Source of the DNA: Uliginosibacterium paludis
Lineage (GTDB): Bacteria > Pseudomonadota > Gammaproteobacteria > Burkholderiales > Rhodocyclaceae
DNA length: 64,000 nt
Assembly: GCF_039631355.1 (NCBI RefSeq)
Contig: NZ_JBDIVF010000003.1
Coordinates: 186,001 to 250,000 of the forward strand
Reading direction: 5' to 3'
The position numbers and the translations under genes were made by a program. The notes under the pieces were generated by a model that was not told where the DNA came from, made no database searches, and saw only the letters and a list, made by a program, of their open reading frames with translations. Of this stretch, positions 48,937 through 60,975 are shown in pieces. Every line of letters starts with the position of its first letter. The stretch's first letter is position 1.

Positions 48937-50415
48937 TCAGAGCTCGCCTGATTCGTCCCGCCTGTCGATGCCCTGGTTGCGGTAATGAGCACGCTTGGCG
49001 GCGTACATGCCTTCGTCGGCACGCTGCATGGCCAGCAGCAGGCCGCCGCCCTCGTCGCAGGTCGCCGTGCCGATGGCAAATGAGAGGCGCGGCCCGGCAT
49101 AGAACTGGTTGTTGAGTTCGCTGACCGCCTGGATCCGCTCGATCGCGCTTTCCGCTTCTTCTTCGTTTGCGCCGGGCATCAGGATGGCGAACTCGTCGCC
49201 ACCGATGCGTGCGATGCAGTCGGCGTCTCCCATCGCTTTTCTGAGTGCTTCGCCCGCGCGGCGCAGCAGGTCGTCGCCCGCCGCATGACCGATACTGTCG
49301 TTGGCGTGCTTCAGCCCGTTGAGATCCGCGATGATCACGCTGACCGGGAAAGGACCCTTGCGGGTAAGGCGCGCGATCTCTTCATCAAACCAGGCCCGGT
49401 TGCAGAGTTTTGTCAGTGCGTCATGACGACCCAGGAATTCGAGATAGGCCTCGGCTTTCTTGCGTGCGGTGATGTCGGTCAGCGAGATCAGCACGCGTGA
49501 CCAGTCCGCCTCATGCCCCGGCAGGATGGAGAACTGCATGTGCACATTCACGACCTGGCCGGTGAGTGAGTAATTGATGGCCTCGCGCTGCTGGAAGAGC
49601 TGGCCGTTCCAGAGATCGATCAGCTGTTCGGCAAAGTGCAGACGCATCTCGTCGCGGAAGATGCGCCAGACGTTGTGGATGACGTCCGCCTTGTCGCGCG
49701 CGCCGAACATTCGCAGCGTCTGCCGATTGACGTCCAGCACCTGGATTTCCTGCATGCACAGCGACACGAACTCCGGGTGTACGTTCAGGAAGGTCCGGAA
49801 ATCCTGGATTCCGGCTTCACGGACTTCGTTGATCAGGACGCGGATGCGCGAAAAATCCTCGACCCACAGCGACACGGGCGAGTGCTCGAACAGCCCCTGG
49901 GCATAGGCTTCGCTTCGGCGCAGCTGTTCTTCTGCCCGGGCGCGCGCGGTGATGTCTTCCACGCTCACGATCACTCGTTGCCAGTCCTCTTCATGACCGG
50001 GCAGGATGCGGGCATTGATCAGCACATCGATGCGCTCACCGCGGATCGTGTAGTTCACGCTCTGGCTCGAGAATCCGCCTTCGCCCCGCCAGAGCGCGGC
50101 CATGTCATGAGCATGCTGGTAGTTCATGTCGCCGCTGAAGATCCGCTGCAGGTTGGCGACCAGTTCGCCCTGATCCGCCGCACCTACCAGCGCGAGGGTG
50201 CGCTGGTTGACCGCGATGATGCGGATGGCTGCCGCGCATTCGTCGACCGCAGCCGGGTTTGCTGCAAAGAAGGCGTCGATATCCTCGACACCATCGGCTC
50301 GCCAGCGTGCGAAGCAGGCCTTGATCCCGGAGAAATCCTCCAGCCACAACGCGATCGGTGCATGCTCGAAGAGCGGATCGGGGTGGGTGATGTCGTGCGG
50401 GACCGGCGAGTTCAT
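48937..50415 (-). CDS. PAS-PAS-GGDEF diguanylate cyclase
   Basis: A 492-aa cytoplasmic protein with no membrane segments. Two homologous PAS units (about 15-170 and 175-320) each begin with a similar phrase (LFEHAPIALWLEDFSGIKACF and LFEHSPVSLWVEDFSRIRVLI), implying an internal duplication, and each ends in a D-I-T-A-R PAC motif. The GGDEF domain has an intact active site (RIGGDEFAILMP) but no RxxD I-site, so product inhibition may be absent. It follows ureG by 70 bases on the same strand and could be transcribed with the urease genes; a functional link is inference. The start MNSPVPHDIT is the first Met with sensible context. Confidence 0.92.
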   Translation of the reverse strand: MNSPVPHDITHPDPLFEHAPIALWLEDFSGIKACFARWRADGVEDIDAFFAANPAAVDECAAAIRIIAVNQRTLALVGAADQGELVANLQRIFSGDMNYQHAHDMAALWRGEGGFSSQSVNYTIRGERIDVLINARILPGHEEDWQRVIVSVEDITARARAEEQLRRSEAYAQGLFEHSPVSLWVEDFSRIRVLINEVREAGIQDFRTFLNVHPEFVSLCMQEIQVLDVNRQTLRMFGARDKADVIHNVWRIFRDEMRLHFAEQLIDLWNGQLFQQREAINYSLTGQVVNVHMQFSILPGHEADWSRVLISLTDITARKKAEAYLEFLGRHDALTKLCNRAWFDEEIARLTRKGPFPVSVIIADLNGLKHANDSIGHAAGDDLLRRAGEALRKAMGDADCIARIGGDEFAILMPGANEEEAESAIERIQAVSELNNQFYAGPRLSFAIGTATCDEGGGLLLAMQRADEGMYAAKRAHYRNQGIDRRDESGEL

Positions 50416-50485
50416 GCTGAAGCTTTCACGGCAGACATTGGCGGGTAGGGGCACGCCGGGCGGCTGCCCCCGGGGTACAACAGGG

Positions 50486-51109
<624 letters not shown>

Positions 51110-51127
51110 TTAGCGGTCCTTTTTTGC

Positions 51128-51222
51128 CGGGAGTCGAGAGTCGGGAGTAGAGAGTCGTTGATATTTCCGGTCGGCGCTGCCGCCCGCATTTTCGACTCCC
51201 CACTCTCTACTCCCGACTCCCC
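51128..51222. repeat. GGGAGTC-type palindromic repeat, copy A (ureF-ureG spacer)
   Basis: An 18-bp perfect inverted repeat (51138-51155 and 51202-51219) made of tandem heptamer-like units (GAGTCGGGAGTAGAGAGT), with further imperfect units on the outer sides. It fills most of the spacer. A related element lies at 57165-57235 in the same operon. Confidence 0.8.
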
Positions 51223-51226
51223 GATT

Positions 51227-51907
51227 TCATGAACGGAACAATCTCGTGTACTGCGTTTCGTGCCGGCAACTTGCCAGCGTCATGCCAGGCGTGAAGTTTT
51301 CCCAATCCTCGTCGTCCGCGCGCCGGCAGGCTTCTGCGGCGAGTGCGGGCAGGTCCGGCGCGAGTGCGGCGAGCATGCGCTGGCCAGCGGTCTGGCCCAG
51401 CGGCACGAGCTTGACCGCGGCCATCACCTGGTTCTCGAGCCAGGCCCAAAGGTAGGTGCCGGCGGCTTCCGTTTCGTCGATCTGCCACATCGCGGCCGCG
51501 GCGGCCCAGGGCAGCGGGTAGGCGAGCTCCTGGCCGGACGAGAGCGGGCCACGCAGGGCGTCAGGCGTGTCCGGCAGGTCACGGAGCAGCCGCGCCAGCG
51601 AGTAGCCCATCTGCAGGGTCTCGCTGCGCAGCTCGGCGGTTTCTCGCGTGGCGATGAATTCGGTGTTGAGCCGGAGGGCTTCCGCGGGCGTGCCGGCTTT
51701 CCATGCCCCCATCATGCCGATCAGCGCCGGGGTTTCGCAGCGGGCGAGCGCAAAGTGCAGCGCGTCGCGGATCCAGCCCAGCGCAGCGGATTCGTTCGCG
51801 ACCTTGCCGCATTCCACGGCCCATTCCAGCCCTTGCGAATACGAGAAGGCTCCGACCGGCAGGGCGGGGCTGGCGAGATGCAGCAGGCGGATGAGCTGCA
51901 GGTTCAA
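51227..51907 (-). CDS. ureF: Urease accessory protein UreF
   Basis: A 226-aa all-helical scaffold that joins UreD and UreG and activates UreG GTPase turnover during nickel insertion. The family N-terminus LIRLLHLASPALPVGAFSYSQGLEWAVE and the C-terminal CRHETQYTRLFRS are present. The length is usual. It overlaps ureE by 4 nt (ATGA), so both are translated together, whereas ureG follows only after the palindromic repeat spacer. Confidence 0.96.
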   Translation of the reverse strand: MNLQLIRLLHLASPALPVGAFSYSQGLEWAVECGKVANESAALGWIRDALHFALARCETPALIGMMGAWKAGTPAEALRLNTEFIATRETAELRSETLQMGYSLARLLRDLPDTPDALRGPLSSGQELAYPLPWAAAAAMWQIDETEAAGTYLWAWLENQVMAAVKLVPLGQTAGQRMLAALAPDLPALAAEACRRADDEDWENFTPGMTLASCRHETQYTRLFRS

Positions 51908-52389
51908 GCCGCGCCGCCCATCACATGGATGCGGGCTTCGGTGGCGCCGCGTTCCGAATGGTGATGGCCGTGGGCATAGGCACCGGCTTCCGGCTCGAAG
52001 GGTGCGTCGAGCCGGGTGAGGCGGGCACCGAGGCCTTCGAGCATGTGTTCCAGCACATGATCCTGCTGGATGCGCAGTGCGTTGTCGCAGACCTGAACTG
52101 CTACATGGCGGTTGCCCAGGTGGTAGGCGGCGCGGGTGAGTTCCAGCGCGCTGGCGCAGCGGGCCTCGACCAGTGCTTCCGGCGCGGAGACGACTTCAAC
52201 GATCCGCCCGTCCTTGCTTTCAAGCATTGCGCCGCCGCGCAGGATGGTGCCGCGCGGCAGGAAAAGCCCCACTTCTTCGCCAGACGCCAGCTGCGTGCGC
52301 AGCCGGCTCTTGGTGCGGGCATCGAAGTTCAGGACCAGTTGTTCGGTGGCCGGCGTATCGCCGGTGTAGAGAGATTCGATCAGCAGCAT
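51904..52389 (-). CDS. ureE: Urease nickel metallochaperone UreE
   Basis: A 161-aa dimeric nickel chaperone. The N-terminal peptide-binding domain contains LASGEEVGLFLPRGTILRGG, and the metal-binding domain has AYHLGNRHVAVQV, DHVLEHMLEGLGA and a short histidine cluster (AHGHHHSE) near the C-terminus. The tail binds extra nickel in other species, but the longer His tail of Klebsiella UreE is absent. A 109-bp spacer with a large hairpin separates it from ureC. Confidence 0.95.
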   Translation of the reverse strand: MLLIESLYTGDTPATEQLVLNFDARTKSRLRTQLASGEEVGLFLPRGTILRGGAMLESKDGRIVEVVSAPEALVEARCASALELTRAAYHLGNRHVAVQVCDNALRIQQDHVLEHMLEGLGARLTRLDAPFEPEAGAYAHGHHHSERGATEARIHVMGGAA

Positions 52390-52448
52390 GTTTTTTCTGG
52401 AGCGGGCCGTTCATGCTGCGGGTGTCGGAGCACGAGCGGCGGGTTGCC

Positions 52449-52494
52449 GGAATGTCACTCGCCCCTTTGACCGATCCGGGGCGAATGACATTCC
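52449..52494 (-). repeat. 17-bp near-perfect hairpin in the ureC-ureE spacer
   Basis: Arms 52449-52465 and 52478-52494 pair over 17 positions with one mismatch, around a 12-nt loop; the arms read GGAATGTCA then CTCGCCCC and the near-complement. It begins five bases after the ureC stop. No T tract follows, so it looks like an mRNA stabilising or processing structure or a REP-like element. Confidence 0.8.
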
Positions 52495-52498
52495 CTGG

Positions 52499-54199
<1,701 letters not shown>

Positions 54200-54200
54200 C

Positions 54201-54506
54201 TCAGAGTGCTCCTTGCACGAGGCCGCGGAAGCCGTAGACCTGGCGGTCCCCGGCATAGTCGACGAGTTCGACGGTGCGGTGCTGGCCCGGCTCGAAACGC
54301 ACGGCGGTACCGCTCGCGATGTTGAGGCGCATGCCACGCGCGGCGGCACGGTCGAACGCGAGTGCCGCGTTGGTTTCGGCAAAGTGGTAATGCGAGCCGA
54401 CCTGGATCGGGCGGTCGCCGGTGTTGGCCACTTCAAGCGTGAGGGTGCGGCGTCCTGCGTTGAGGATGTGCTCGCCCTCGTCGACGAGGAGTTCTCCCGG
54501 AATCAT
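54201..54506 (-). CDS. ureB: Urease beta subunit
   Basis: A 101-aa subunit beginning MIPGELLVDEGEHILNAGRR and containing VANTGDRPIQVGSHYHFAE and GMRLNIASGTAVRFEPG, the conserved urease beta core. It lies between ureJ and ureC; the ATG is at 54506, a position inside a much longer open frame whose upstream part is a shadow of ureJ. Three-subunit organisation (UreA, UreB, UreC separate) is the bacterial norm outside Helicobacter. Confidence 0.97.
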   Translation of the reverse strand: MIPGELLVDEGEHILNAGRRTLTLEVANTGDRPIQVGSHYHFAETNAALAFDRAAARGMRLNIASGTAVRFEPGQHRTVELVDYAGDRQVYGFRGLVQGAL

Positions 54507-54517
54507 CGCGATGCTCC

Positions 54518-55102
54518 TCAGGCGGCCAGCAGCGAGAGGCCGAACAGCGCCACGCCGGTACCTGCCAGGCGCGGCAGCCAGACGTTGCGGGCCAGGCCGA
54601 AGCGGGCGATCAGCATGCCGGAAGCATGGAGCGCCAGGGTGCCCAGCAGCATGCCGGTGAGCGCAGCCGCGGCGCGGGCAGCGGGCAGTTCGGCGCCGTG
54701 GGCCAGACCGTGGAAGATCGCGAAGGCGCCGACGATGGCCGCACCGGCTGAGGCCGGCAGCTTCACCTGCAGCGCGACCATCAGGCCCAGCACCAGCAGC
54801 GAGGCGGCAATCATCGGTTCCACGCCGCCGATCGTGACACCGGCAAAGCCGGCGATGCCACCGGCCAGCAGCAGGCCTGCGAAGGCGAGCGGGCTGGCGA
54901 GCGCTGCACGCGGGCTGTGGCGGAAGCTCAGCATGCTCCACACGCCAACGGTGATCATCGCGGCAAGGTGATCCAGCCCGGTGAAGGGGTGAGTGAAGCC
55001 TTCGAGAAAAGCCGAGCCGTGATGCATGCCGGCATCATGTCCGGTGTGGGCGAAGGCGAATGCCGGCAGCAGGGCGGACAGGGCGATCAGAGTGCGTTTC
55101 AT
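54518..55102 (-). CDS. ureJ: HupE/UreJ-family nickel permease-like protein
   Basis: A 194-aa membrane protein with a cleavable-type N-terminus (MKRTLIALSALLPAFAFA). A metal-ligand-rich start to the mature part follows (HTGHDAGMHHG), then HPFTGLDHLAAMITVGVWS and FAIFHGLAHGAELP, both HupE/UreJ hallmarks. About six membrane helices are present. HupE proteins mediate nickel entry, which fits supply of the urease centre. Its place between ureA and ureB is the known beta- and alphaproteobacterial arrangement. Confidence 0.94.
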   Translation of the reverse strand: MKRTLIALSALLPAFAFAHTGHDAGMHHGSAFLEGFTHPFTGLDHLAAMITVGVWSMLSFRHSPRAALASPLAFAGLLLAGGIAGFAGVTIGGVEPMIAASLLVLGLMVALQVKLPASAGAAIVGAFAIFHGLAHGAELPAARAAAALTGMLLGTLALHASGMLIARFGLARNVWLPRLAGTGVALFGLSLLAA

Positions 55103-55183
55103 GGTTTCTCCTGAAGTGTCGGGCGTGTGAAGCGGCGTTTGCGGGTTCCGGGGCCGGGGCACGCAGCGCCTGCTTCAGGCGTG

Positions 55184-55486
55184 TCAGATGATGGGGTTGT
55201 GGACGGTCACGAGCTTGGTGCCGTCGGGGAAGGTCGCTTCCACTTGGATTTCCGGGATCAGCTCGGCAATGCCTTCCATGACATCGTCACGCGAGAGCAG
55301 GGTGGTGCCGTAGTGCATCAGCTCTGCCACGCTGCGACCATCGCGCGCGCCCTCCATGATGGCGGCAGTGATGAAGGCGACGGACTCCGGATAGTTCAGC
55401 TTGAGGCCACGCGCACGACGGCGCTCGGCCAGCAGGGCGGCGGTGAAGATCAGCAGCTTGTCTTTCTCGCGAGGGGTCAGTTCCAT
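55184..55486 (-). CDS. ureA: Urease gamma subunit
   Basis: The canonical 100-aa gamma subunit: MELTPREKDKLLIFTAALLA at the start, RGLKLNYPESVAFITAAIMEGARDG in the middle, and FPDGTKLVTVHNPI at the end. It is the first structural gene after the accessory gene ureD, and 81 bases separate it from ureJ. A 7-bp hairpin lies in the ureD-ureA spacer. Confidence 0.98.
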   Translation of the reverse strand: MELTPREKDKLLIFTAALLAERRRARGLKLNYPESVAFITAAIMEGARDGRSVAELMHYGTTLLSRDDVMEGIAELIPEIQVEATFPDGTKLVTVHNPII

Positions 55487-55536
55487 GGGCGTTTTCCAGT
55501 CAGGTCTGCCAGTGATGGCTGTGTGGACGATGCGTG

Positions 55537-55558
55537 GCCGGATTGTGCGTCATCCGGC
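55537..55558 (-). repeat. Short hairpin in the ureD-ureA spacer
   Basis: A 7-bp perfect stem (GCCGGAT/ATCCGGC, 8-nt loop) 12 bases after the ureD stop. There is no T tract. It could separate ureD message from the more abundant structural genes. Confidence 0.45.
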
Positions 55559-55569
55559 AGGCACTGCGA

Positions 55570-56436
55570 TCAGGTTTTCCAGATTCTCGGCCGCAGCGCC
55601 TCGCGTGCGGTGAGGGGCGGGCGCGCCAGCGTCCACGCGGCTTCGAGGTATTCACGGGCATGTTCGGCAGAGTGTGCCAGTACACGCACGATGGTGACAT
55701 GCGGCAGCGCCGATACGCCGCATATGCCATGGCGGATATCGAGCGTGCGCAACGCTTCGGTGAGGGCGGCGGTGTCATGCCGGCCGGCGATCCAGAAGGT
55801 GGCGAACACGCGGTGGCCATCGAGGGAGGCCGCGGCCTGCATCGCAGGATCGCTGCCGGCAAGGTGCATGGCCTCCTGCCACACGGGGGTGCCGTCCGGG
55901 CGCTCGAGGCGCAGTTTCTGGCGGAAGCTGCCGCTCAGGAAATCTTCACCGCTGGCCTGACGCCCGAGGCACAGGATGTCCCAGCCGAGGCAGCAGCCTT
56001 CTTCATGCAAGCGGATGGTGGTGCTGGCGCGTGCGCGGGCCTGGTCGAAAACGATCACTTCCTGCGGCAGCCATTCCAGTGTTGCGCCGGCCGCCACCTC
56101 CAGCACGATGTCCTGGGTTGCCAGCGGGCCGAGGCTCTTGTACCACTTGCCTGCACCGGGGGTGGTGAGCTGGGCGTGCGCACCCGACGCAACGCTGACA
56201 TTGATGCGCAGCTCGTCACCGCCGGCGATGCCGGCAGGCGGGTGCAGCATCAGGATCTGGCAGACGCCGTCGCCCTCCGGATAGAGCGCTTTCTGCACCC
56301 GCAGCGGCCCCTTGTGCAGATTGTGGGCCAGCACGCTGCGGCCGCCCCGGGCCTCGCAGCGCAGATCGAGCGAGGCTTTCCAGCCGGTCTTGTGGGAGTG
56401 TTCCTGCAGCAGGCTGGAGTCGGTGACGGCGTTCAC
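55570..56436 (-). CDS. ureD: Urease accessory protein UreD
   Basis: A 288-aa scaffold (UreD/UreH) that contacts apo-urease directly and channels nickel from UreG. Family features are GWKASLDLRCEARGGRSVLA, HNLHKGPLRVQKALYPEG, ILMLHPPAGIAGGDEL, TTPGAGKWYKS and EWLPQEVIVFDQA. It is the first urease gene of the operon, following urtE after 31 bases, which places the transporter and enzyme on one transcript. Confidence 0.96.
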   Translation of the reverse strand: MNAVTDSSLLQEHSHKTGWKASLDLRCEARGGRSVLAHNLHKGPLRVQKALYPEGDGVCQILMLHPPAGIAGGDELRINVSVASGAHAQLTTPGAGKWYKSLGPLATQDIVLEVAAGATLEWLPQEVIVFDQARARASTTIRLHEEGCCLGWDILCLGRQASGEDFLSGSFRQKLRLERPDGTPVWQEAMHLAGSDPAMQAAASLDGHRVFATFWIAGRHDTAALTEALRTLDIRHGICGVSALPHVTIVRVLAHSAEHAREYLEAAWTLARPPLTAREALRPRIWKT

Positions 56437-56467
56437 GGATGAGGAAAACAGAAACGTTGGCGGGCGC

Positions 56468-57160
56468 TCAGATCGCGACCAGACTCTTCACGTTTTCGGC
56501 CTGCATCTCGGCTCCGGGTCCGGCCTTGATGATTTCGCCTCGAGCCATGACTGCGTACTGGTCGGCAAGGGATTCGGCGAAATCATAATACTGTTCGACC
56601 AGCAGGATGGCCATTTCGCCGCCTTCTGCCAGCTTGCGGATCGCGGCACCGATGTCCTTGATGATCGAGGGCTGGATGCCTTCGGTGGGCTCGTCAAGGA
56701 TCAGCACCTTGGGCCGCATCGTCAGCGCGCGGCCGATCGCGAGCTGTTGCTGCTGCCCGCCGGAGAGGTCGCCGCCGCGCCGCTTCAACATGTCTTTCAG
56801 CACCGGGAACATCTCGTAGATGTAGCCAGGGATGCCGCGCGAAGCCTTGCCGTTGGCGAGCCCCATGAGCAGGTTCTCTTCCACCGTGAGGCGCGGAAAG
56901 ATTTCGCGCCCCTGCGGCACATAGGCCATGCCCAGCGCCGCACGCGTGTAGGACGGCAGCTTCGTGATGTCCCGTCCGTCGAAACTGACCGAGCCGCGAG
57001 CCACGGGCAGCAGGCCCATCAGGCATTTGAGCAGGGTGGTCTTGCCCACGCCGTTGCGCCCCAGGAGCGTGGTGACTTCTCCCTGCTTGAGGGAGAGCGA
57101 CACGCCGCGCAGCGTGTGGCTGCCGCCGTAGTACTGGTTGAGGTTTTCGATTGTCAGCAT
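56468..57160 (-). CDS. urtE: Urea ABC transporter ATPase UrtE
   Basis: A 230-aa LivF-like ATPase. The Walker A GRNGVGKTT is at 34-42, the signature is LSGGQQQQLAIGRAL, and Walker B is VLILDEPTEGIQPS. The opening MLTIENLNQYYGGSHTLRGVS is typical of UrtE. With UrtD it forms the nucleotide-binding pair. No Shine-Dalgarno is visible: the bases upstream on the coding strand belong to a C-rich arm of a palindromic repeat. It is followed by ureD. Confidence 0.96.
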   Translation of the reverse strand: MLTIENLNQYYGGSHTLRGVSLSLKQGEVTTLLGRNGVGKTTLLKCLMGLLPVARGSVSFDGRDITKLPSYTRAALGMAYVPQGREIFPRLTVEENLLMGLANGKASRGIPGYIYEMFPVLKDMLKRRGGDLSGGQQQQLAIGRALTMRPKVLILDEPTEGIQPSIIKDIGAAIRKLAEGGEMAILLVEQYYDFAESLADQYAVMARGEIIKAGPGAEMQAENVKSLVAI

Positions 57161-57164
57161 ATGT

Positions 57165-57232
57165 TCGGGAGTGGGGAGCAGGGAGTGGGGCGTCGCTTGC
57201 CGACCGTTCCCCGACTCCCGACTCCCGACTCA

Positions 57233-57235
<3 letters not shown>
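57165..57235. repeat. GGGAGTC-type palindromic repeat, copy B (urtD-urtE spacer)
   Basis: Tandem GGGAGT-like units on one side (57167-57190) and their inverted form CCCGACTCCCGACTC on the other (about 57209-57231) make an imperfect palindrome that fills the urtD-urtE spacer. The unit sequence is shared with copy A at 51128-51222. Confidence 0.7.
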
Positions 57236-58089
<854 letters not shown>

Positions 58090-58093
<4 letters not shown>

Positions 58094-59193
58094 GCGCGCT
58101 CCTCCTTCTTGTTGAACCAGGCCTGCAACTGGCCGACCACGCCGCGCGGCAGCCACAGGGTGACCAGGATGAAGATCAGGCCGAGGAAATACAGCCAGTA
58201 TTCGGGGAAGGCCACGGTGAACCAGCTCTTCACGCCATTGATGAGGCCGGCGCCGATCAGTGGGCCGACCAGGGTGCCGCGCCCGCCCACGGCCGTCCAG
58301 ATCGCGATTTCGATCGAGTTCGCCGGGCTCATTTCGCCGGGGTTGATGATGCCGACCTGCGGGACATAGAGCGCCCCGGCAATCGCGCAGATCACGGCCG
58401 ACAGCGTCCAGATGAAGAGCTTGTAGGGCAGCGGGTTGTAGCCGGAGAACATCACCCGCGACTCGGCATCGCGGATCGCGGCCAGCACGCGGCCGAGCTT
58501 GCTGGTCACGATGTAGCGGCCCAGCAGCAGGAAGCCTGCGAGCGCGAGGGCGGTCAGCGCGAAGAGGGTGACGCGGGTCTCCGGCGCAGTGATCGCGAAA
58601 CCGAGGATGCGCTTGAAGTCGGTGAAGCCGTTGTTGCCGCCGAAGCCCGTTTCATTGCGGAAGAAGAGCAGCATCGCGGCATAGGTCAGCGCCTGGGTGA
58701 TGATCGAGAAATACACCCCCTTGATCCGCGAGCGGAAGGCGAAGAAGCCGAAGACCAGCGCGATCAGGCCCGGCACCAGCACCACCAGCAGCATCGCCCA
58801 GAGGAAATGCTCGGTGCCCTGCCAGTACCAGGGCAGCTCTTTCCAGTTCAGGAAGACCATGAAGTCCGGCAGATCGCTCTGGTAGTTGCCTTCGCGGCCG
58901 ATGGCGCGCATCAGGTACATGCCCATCGCATAGCCGCCGAGTGCGAAGAAGATGCCGTGACCGAGCGAGAGGATGCCGGTGTAGCCCCATACCAGATCCA
59001 TCGCGAGTGCCACGATGGCATAGCACATGATCTTGCCGATCAGCGTGACCCAGTAGGTGGAAAGGTGGAAGGCGCTGCCCTCGGGCACGGCCAGGTTCAG
59101 GACCGGGACGAGGACCACGGTGACCAGCGTGAAGGCCAGCAGCGCGGCCCAGGCCTTGGGGCCGAAGAGGCGGGAACTGAGTGTCTTGTTCAT
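58090..59193 (-). CDS. urtC: Urea ABC transporter permease UrtC
   Basis: A 367-aa LivM-like permease with about ten membrane segments. UrtC marks include DLVWGYTGILSLGHGIFFALGGYAMGMYLMR, the long hydrophilic insert before FMVFLNWKELPWYWQG, and RSRIKGVYFSIITQALTYA. The C-terminal basic tail (FNKKEERA) ends in the ATGA overlap with urtD. It pairs with UrtB to form the channel. Confidence 0.96.
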
Positions 59194-59223
59194 GATGTGA
59201 TGTGGCTCGCTCGGTGTTCGATC

Positions 59224-60843
59224 TCAGTTGTCAGCAAACCGGCCCTTCACCGCGAAGAGTCCCTGCGGACGCTTCTGGATGAAGACGATGATGACGACCA
59301 GAACGGTGATCTTGGCGAGCACCGCGCCGGCAAAGCCTTCCAGCAGCTTGTTGAGAATGCCCAGACCCAGGGCGGCATACACGGTGCCGGCCAGCTGGCC
59401 GACGCCGCCCAGCACCACCACCATGAAGGAGTCGATGATGTAGCTCTGGCCCAGATCCGGCCCCACGTTGCCGACCTGGGAGAGGGCACAGCCGGCCAGC
59501 CCGGCAATGCCGGAACCGAGCCCGAAGGCGAGGGTATCGACACGCGGTGTGGCCACGCCGACGCAGCCCGCCATCTGGCGGTTCTGGGTGACGGCCCGAA
59601 CGAAGAGACCCAGCCGGGTGCGGGTGAGGATCAGGCTCATGCCGATCACCACGATGATCGCGAAGGCCACGATGGCGAGCCGGTTGTACGGCAGGATCAG
59701 GTTGCTCATCGCCTGCACGCCGCCCGAGAGCCAGGCCGGGTTTTCGACCATCACGTTCTGCGCGCCGAACACGTTGCGCACCAGCTGGATCAGCACCAGG
59801 CTGATGCCCCAGGTGGCGAGCAGGGTTTCGAGCGGGCGGCCATAGAGGTGGCGGATCACCAGGCGCTCCATCAGGATGCCGACCAGGGCCGAGGCGCAGA
59901 AGGCCACCGGAATCGCCAGCAGCGGGTAGAACGCGAAGAGGCCCGGTGCATGCGCCTGAACGAGGTTCTGGACCATGTAGGTGGCATAGGCGCCGATCAT
60001 GATCAGCTCGCCGTGGGCCATGTTGATGACGCCCATCAGCCCGTAGGTGATCGCGAGGCCGAGGGCGGCGAGCAGCAGGATGCTGCCCAGGCTGATGCCG
60101 GTAAAGGCGCTGCCGAGCGCTTCGCCCAGCTTGAGGTGGGAGTTGATCGAGTTGATCGCCTGCTGGGCGGCCACGCGCACCGATTCGTCGGCTTCGCGGT
60201 AGTTCGCGCCATCTTTCTCGAGCAGGCTGCCGAGCAGGGCGCGGGCGTTCGGTTCGCCGCTCTCGCCCAGCATCCTGATTGCGCTCAGGCGTACCGCACG
60301 ATCGGCATCGCGGAGCTGGGTGGCGGCCAGCGTCAGGCGCAGGATGCCGCCAATCTGCGCATCCTTTTCATTCGCCAGGGCTTTCTCGAGCAGCGGACGG
60401 ATAGCGGGCGTGGCGGCTTCCTGCAGCGTGCGGGCGGCATCCAGCCGGGTGGCGCGGTCGTCGGCGCCGAGATTGAAGGCGGCAAACGCGGCGTCCAGCG
60501 CCTGGGTGACGCGGTTGTTGCTGACCACGTCTTCGAGTTCATCGGGCACGGTGGCGAGTTTTTCGCCGGTGAGCGCGTCGGTGGCGGTCTCGCCGTCATA
60601 GATGATGGCGCGCTTGCCTTCGAGGGATTTCAGCGTGTCGTCGCGCAGGGCTTCGAGCAGGGGCAGCACCTCCGGGTCGGCGCTGCCCGCCAGCGCTGCG
60701 AGTGCGGTGATCTTGGCGTCGTTGTCGCCGGTGGCAAGCTGCAGGACCAGTTCGGGCGCGGGTCTGGCCAGCGCGCAGACGCTGAACAGTCCGACGGCCA
60801 GGGCGGCGCAGGTGGTCCGGATTCGGGCGAGGATTGGAGTCAT
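59224..60843 (-). CDS. urtB: Urea ABC transporter permease UrtB
   Basis: A 539-aa LivH-like permease with the long N-terminal extension found in UrtB: a signal-like segment, then about 220 residues of helical HEAT-like repeat in the periplasm (ALAGSADPEVLPLLEALRDD, VRLSAIRMLGESGEPNARALL). The membrane part follows from about residue 245 (GLAITYGLMGVINMAHGELIMIGAYATY) to VIIVFIQKRPQGLFA. No clear Shine-Dalgarno precedes the chosen ATG. Upstream of it is a hairpin in the urtA-urtB spacer. Confidence 0.95.
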   Translation of the reverse strand: MTPILARIRTTCAALAVGLFSVCALARPAPELVLQLATGDNDAKITALAALAGSADPEVLPLLEALRDDTLKSLEGKRAIIYDGETATDALTGEKLATVPDELEDVVSNNRVTQALDAAFAAFNLGADDRATRLDAARTLQEAATPAIRPLLEKALANEKDAQIGGILRLTLAATQLRDADRAVRLSAIRMLGESGEPNARALLGSLLEKDGANYREADESVRVAAQQAINSINSHLKLGEALGSAFTGISLGSILLLAALGLAITYGLMGVINMAHGELIMIGAYATYMVQNLVQAHAPGLFAFYPLLAIPVAFCASALVGILMERLVIRHLYGRPLETLLATWGISLVLIQLVRNVFGAQNVMVENPAWLSGGVQAMSNLILPYNRLAIVAFAIIVVIGMSLILTRTRLGLFVRAVTQNRQMAGCVGVATPRVDTLAFGLGSGIAGLAGCALSQVGNVGPDLGQSYIIDSFMVVVLGGVGQLAGTVYAALGLGILNKLLEGFAGAVLAKITVLVVIIVFIQKRPQGLFAVKGRFADN

Positions 60844-60975
60844 GTGTGAGGTGCCGGGAGAGCTTTCCGGGGTTCGCTGCGCAAGCGTGCGCATCAGGAC
60901 CCGTCGTGCCGAGCCTGGTCGATCGGCATGATCGGGCTCACGATCCGAAGTGCATTGAGGCTTCTGGCGGTCTGG

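Noticed and set aside
58807..60849. A 680-codon open frame on the plus strand opposite urtB and urtC
   Set aside because: It is the antisense shadow of high-GC coding DNA: His/Asp/Gln-rich low-complexity protein, no domain, no ribosome-binding site, while urtB and urtC are certain.
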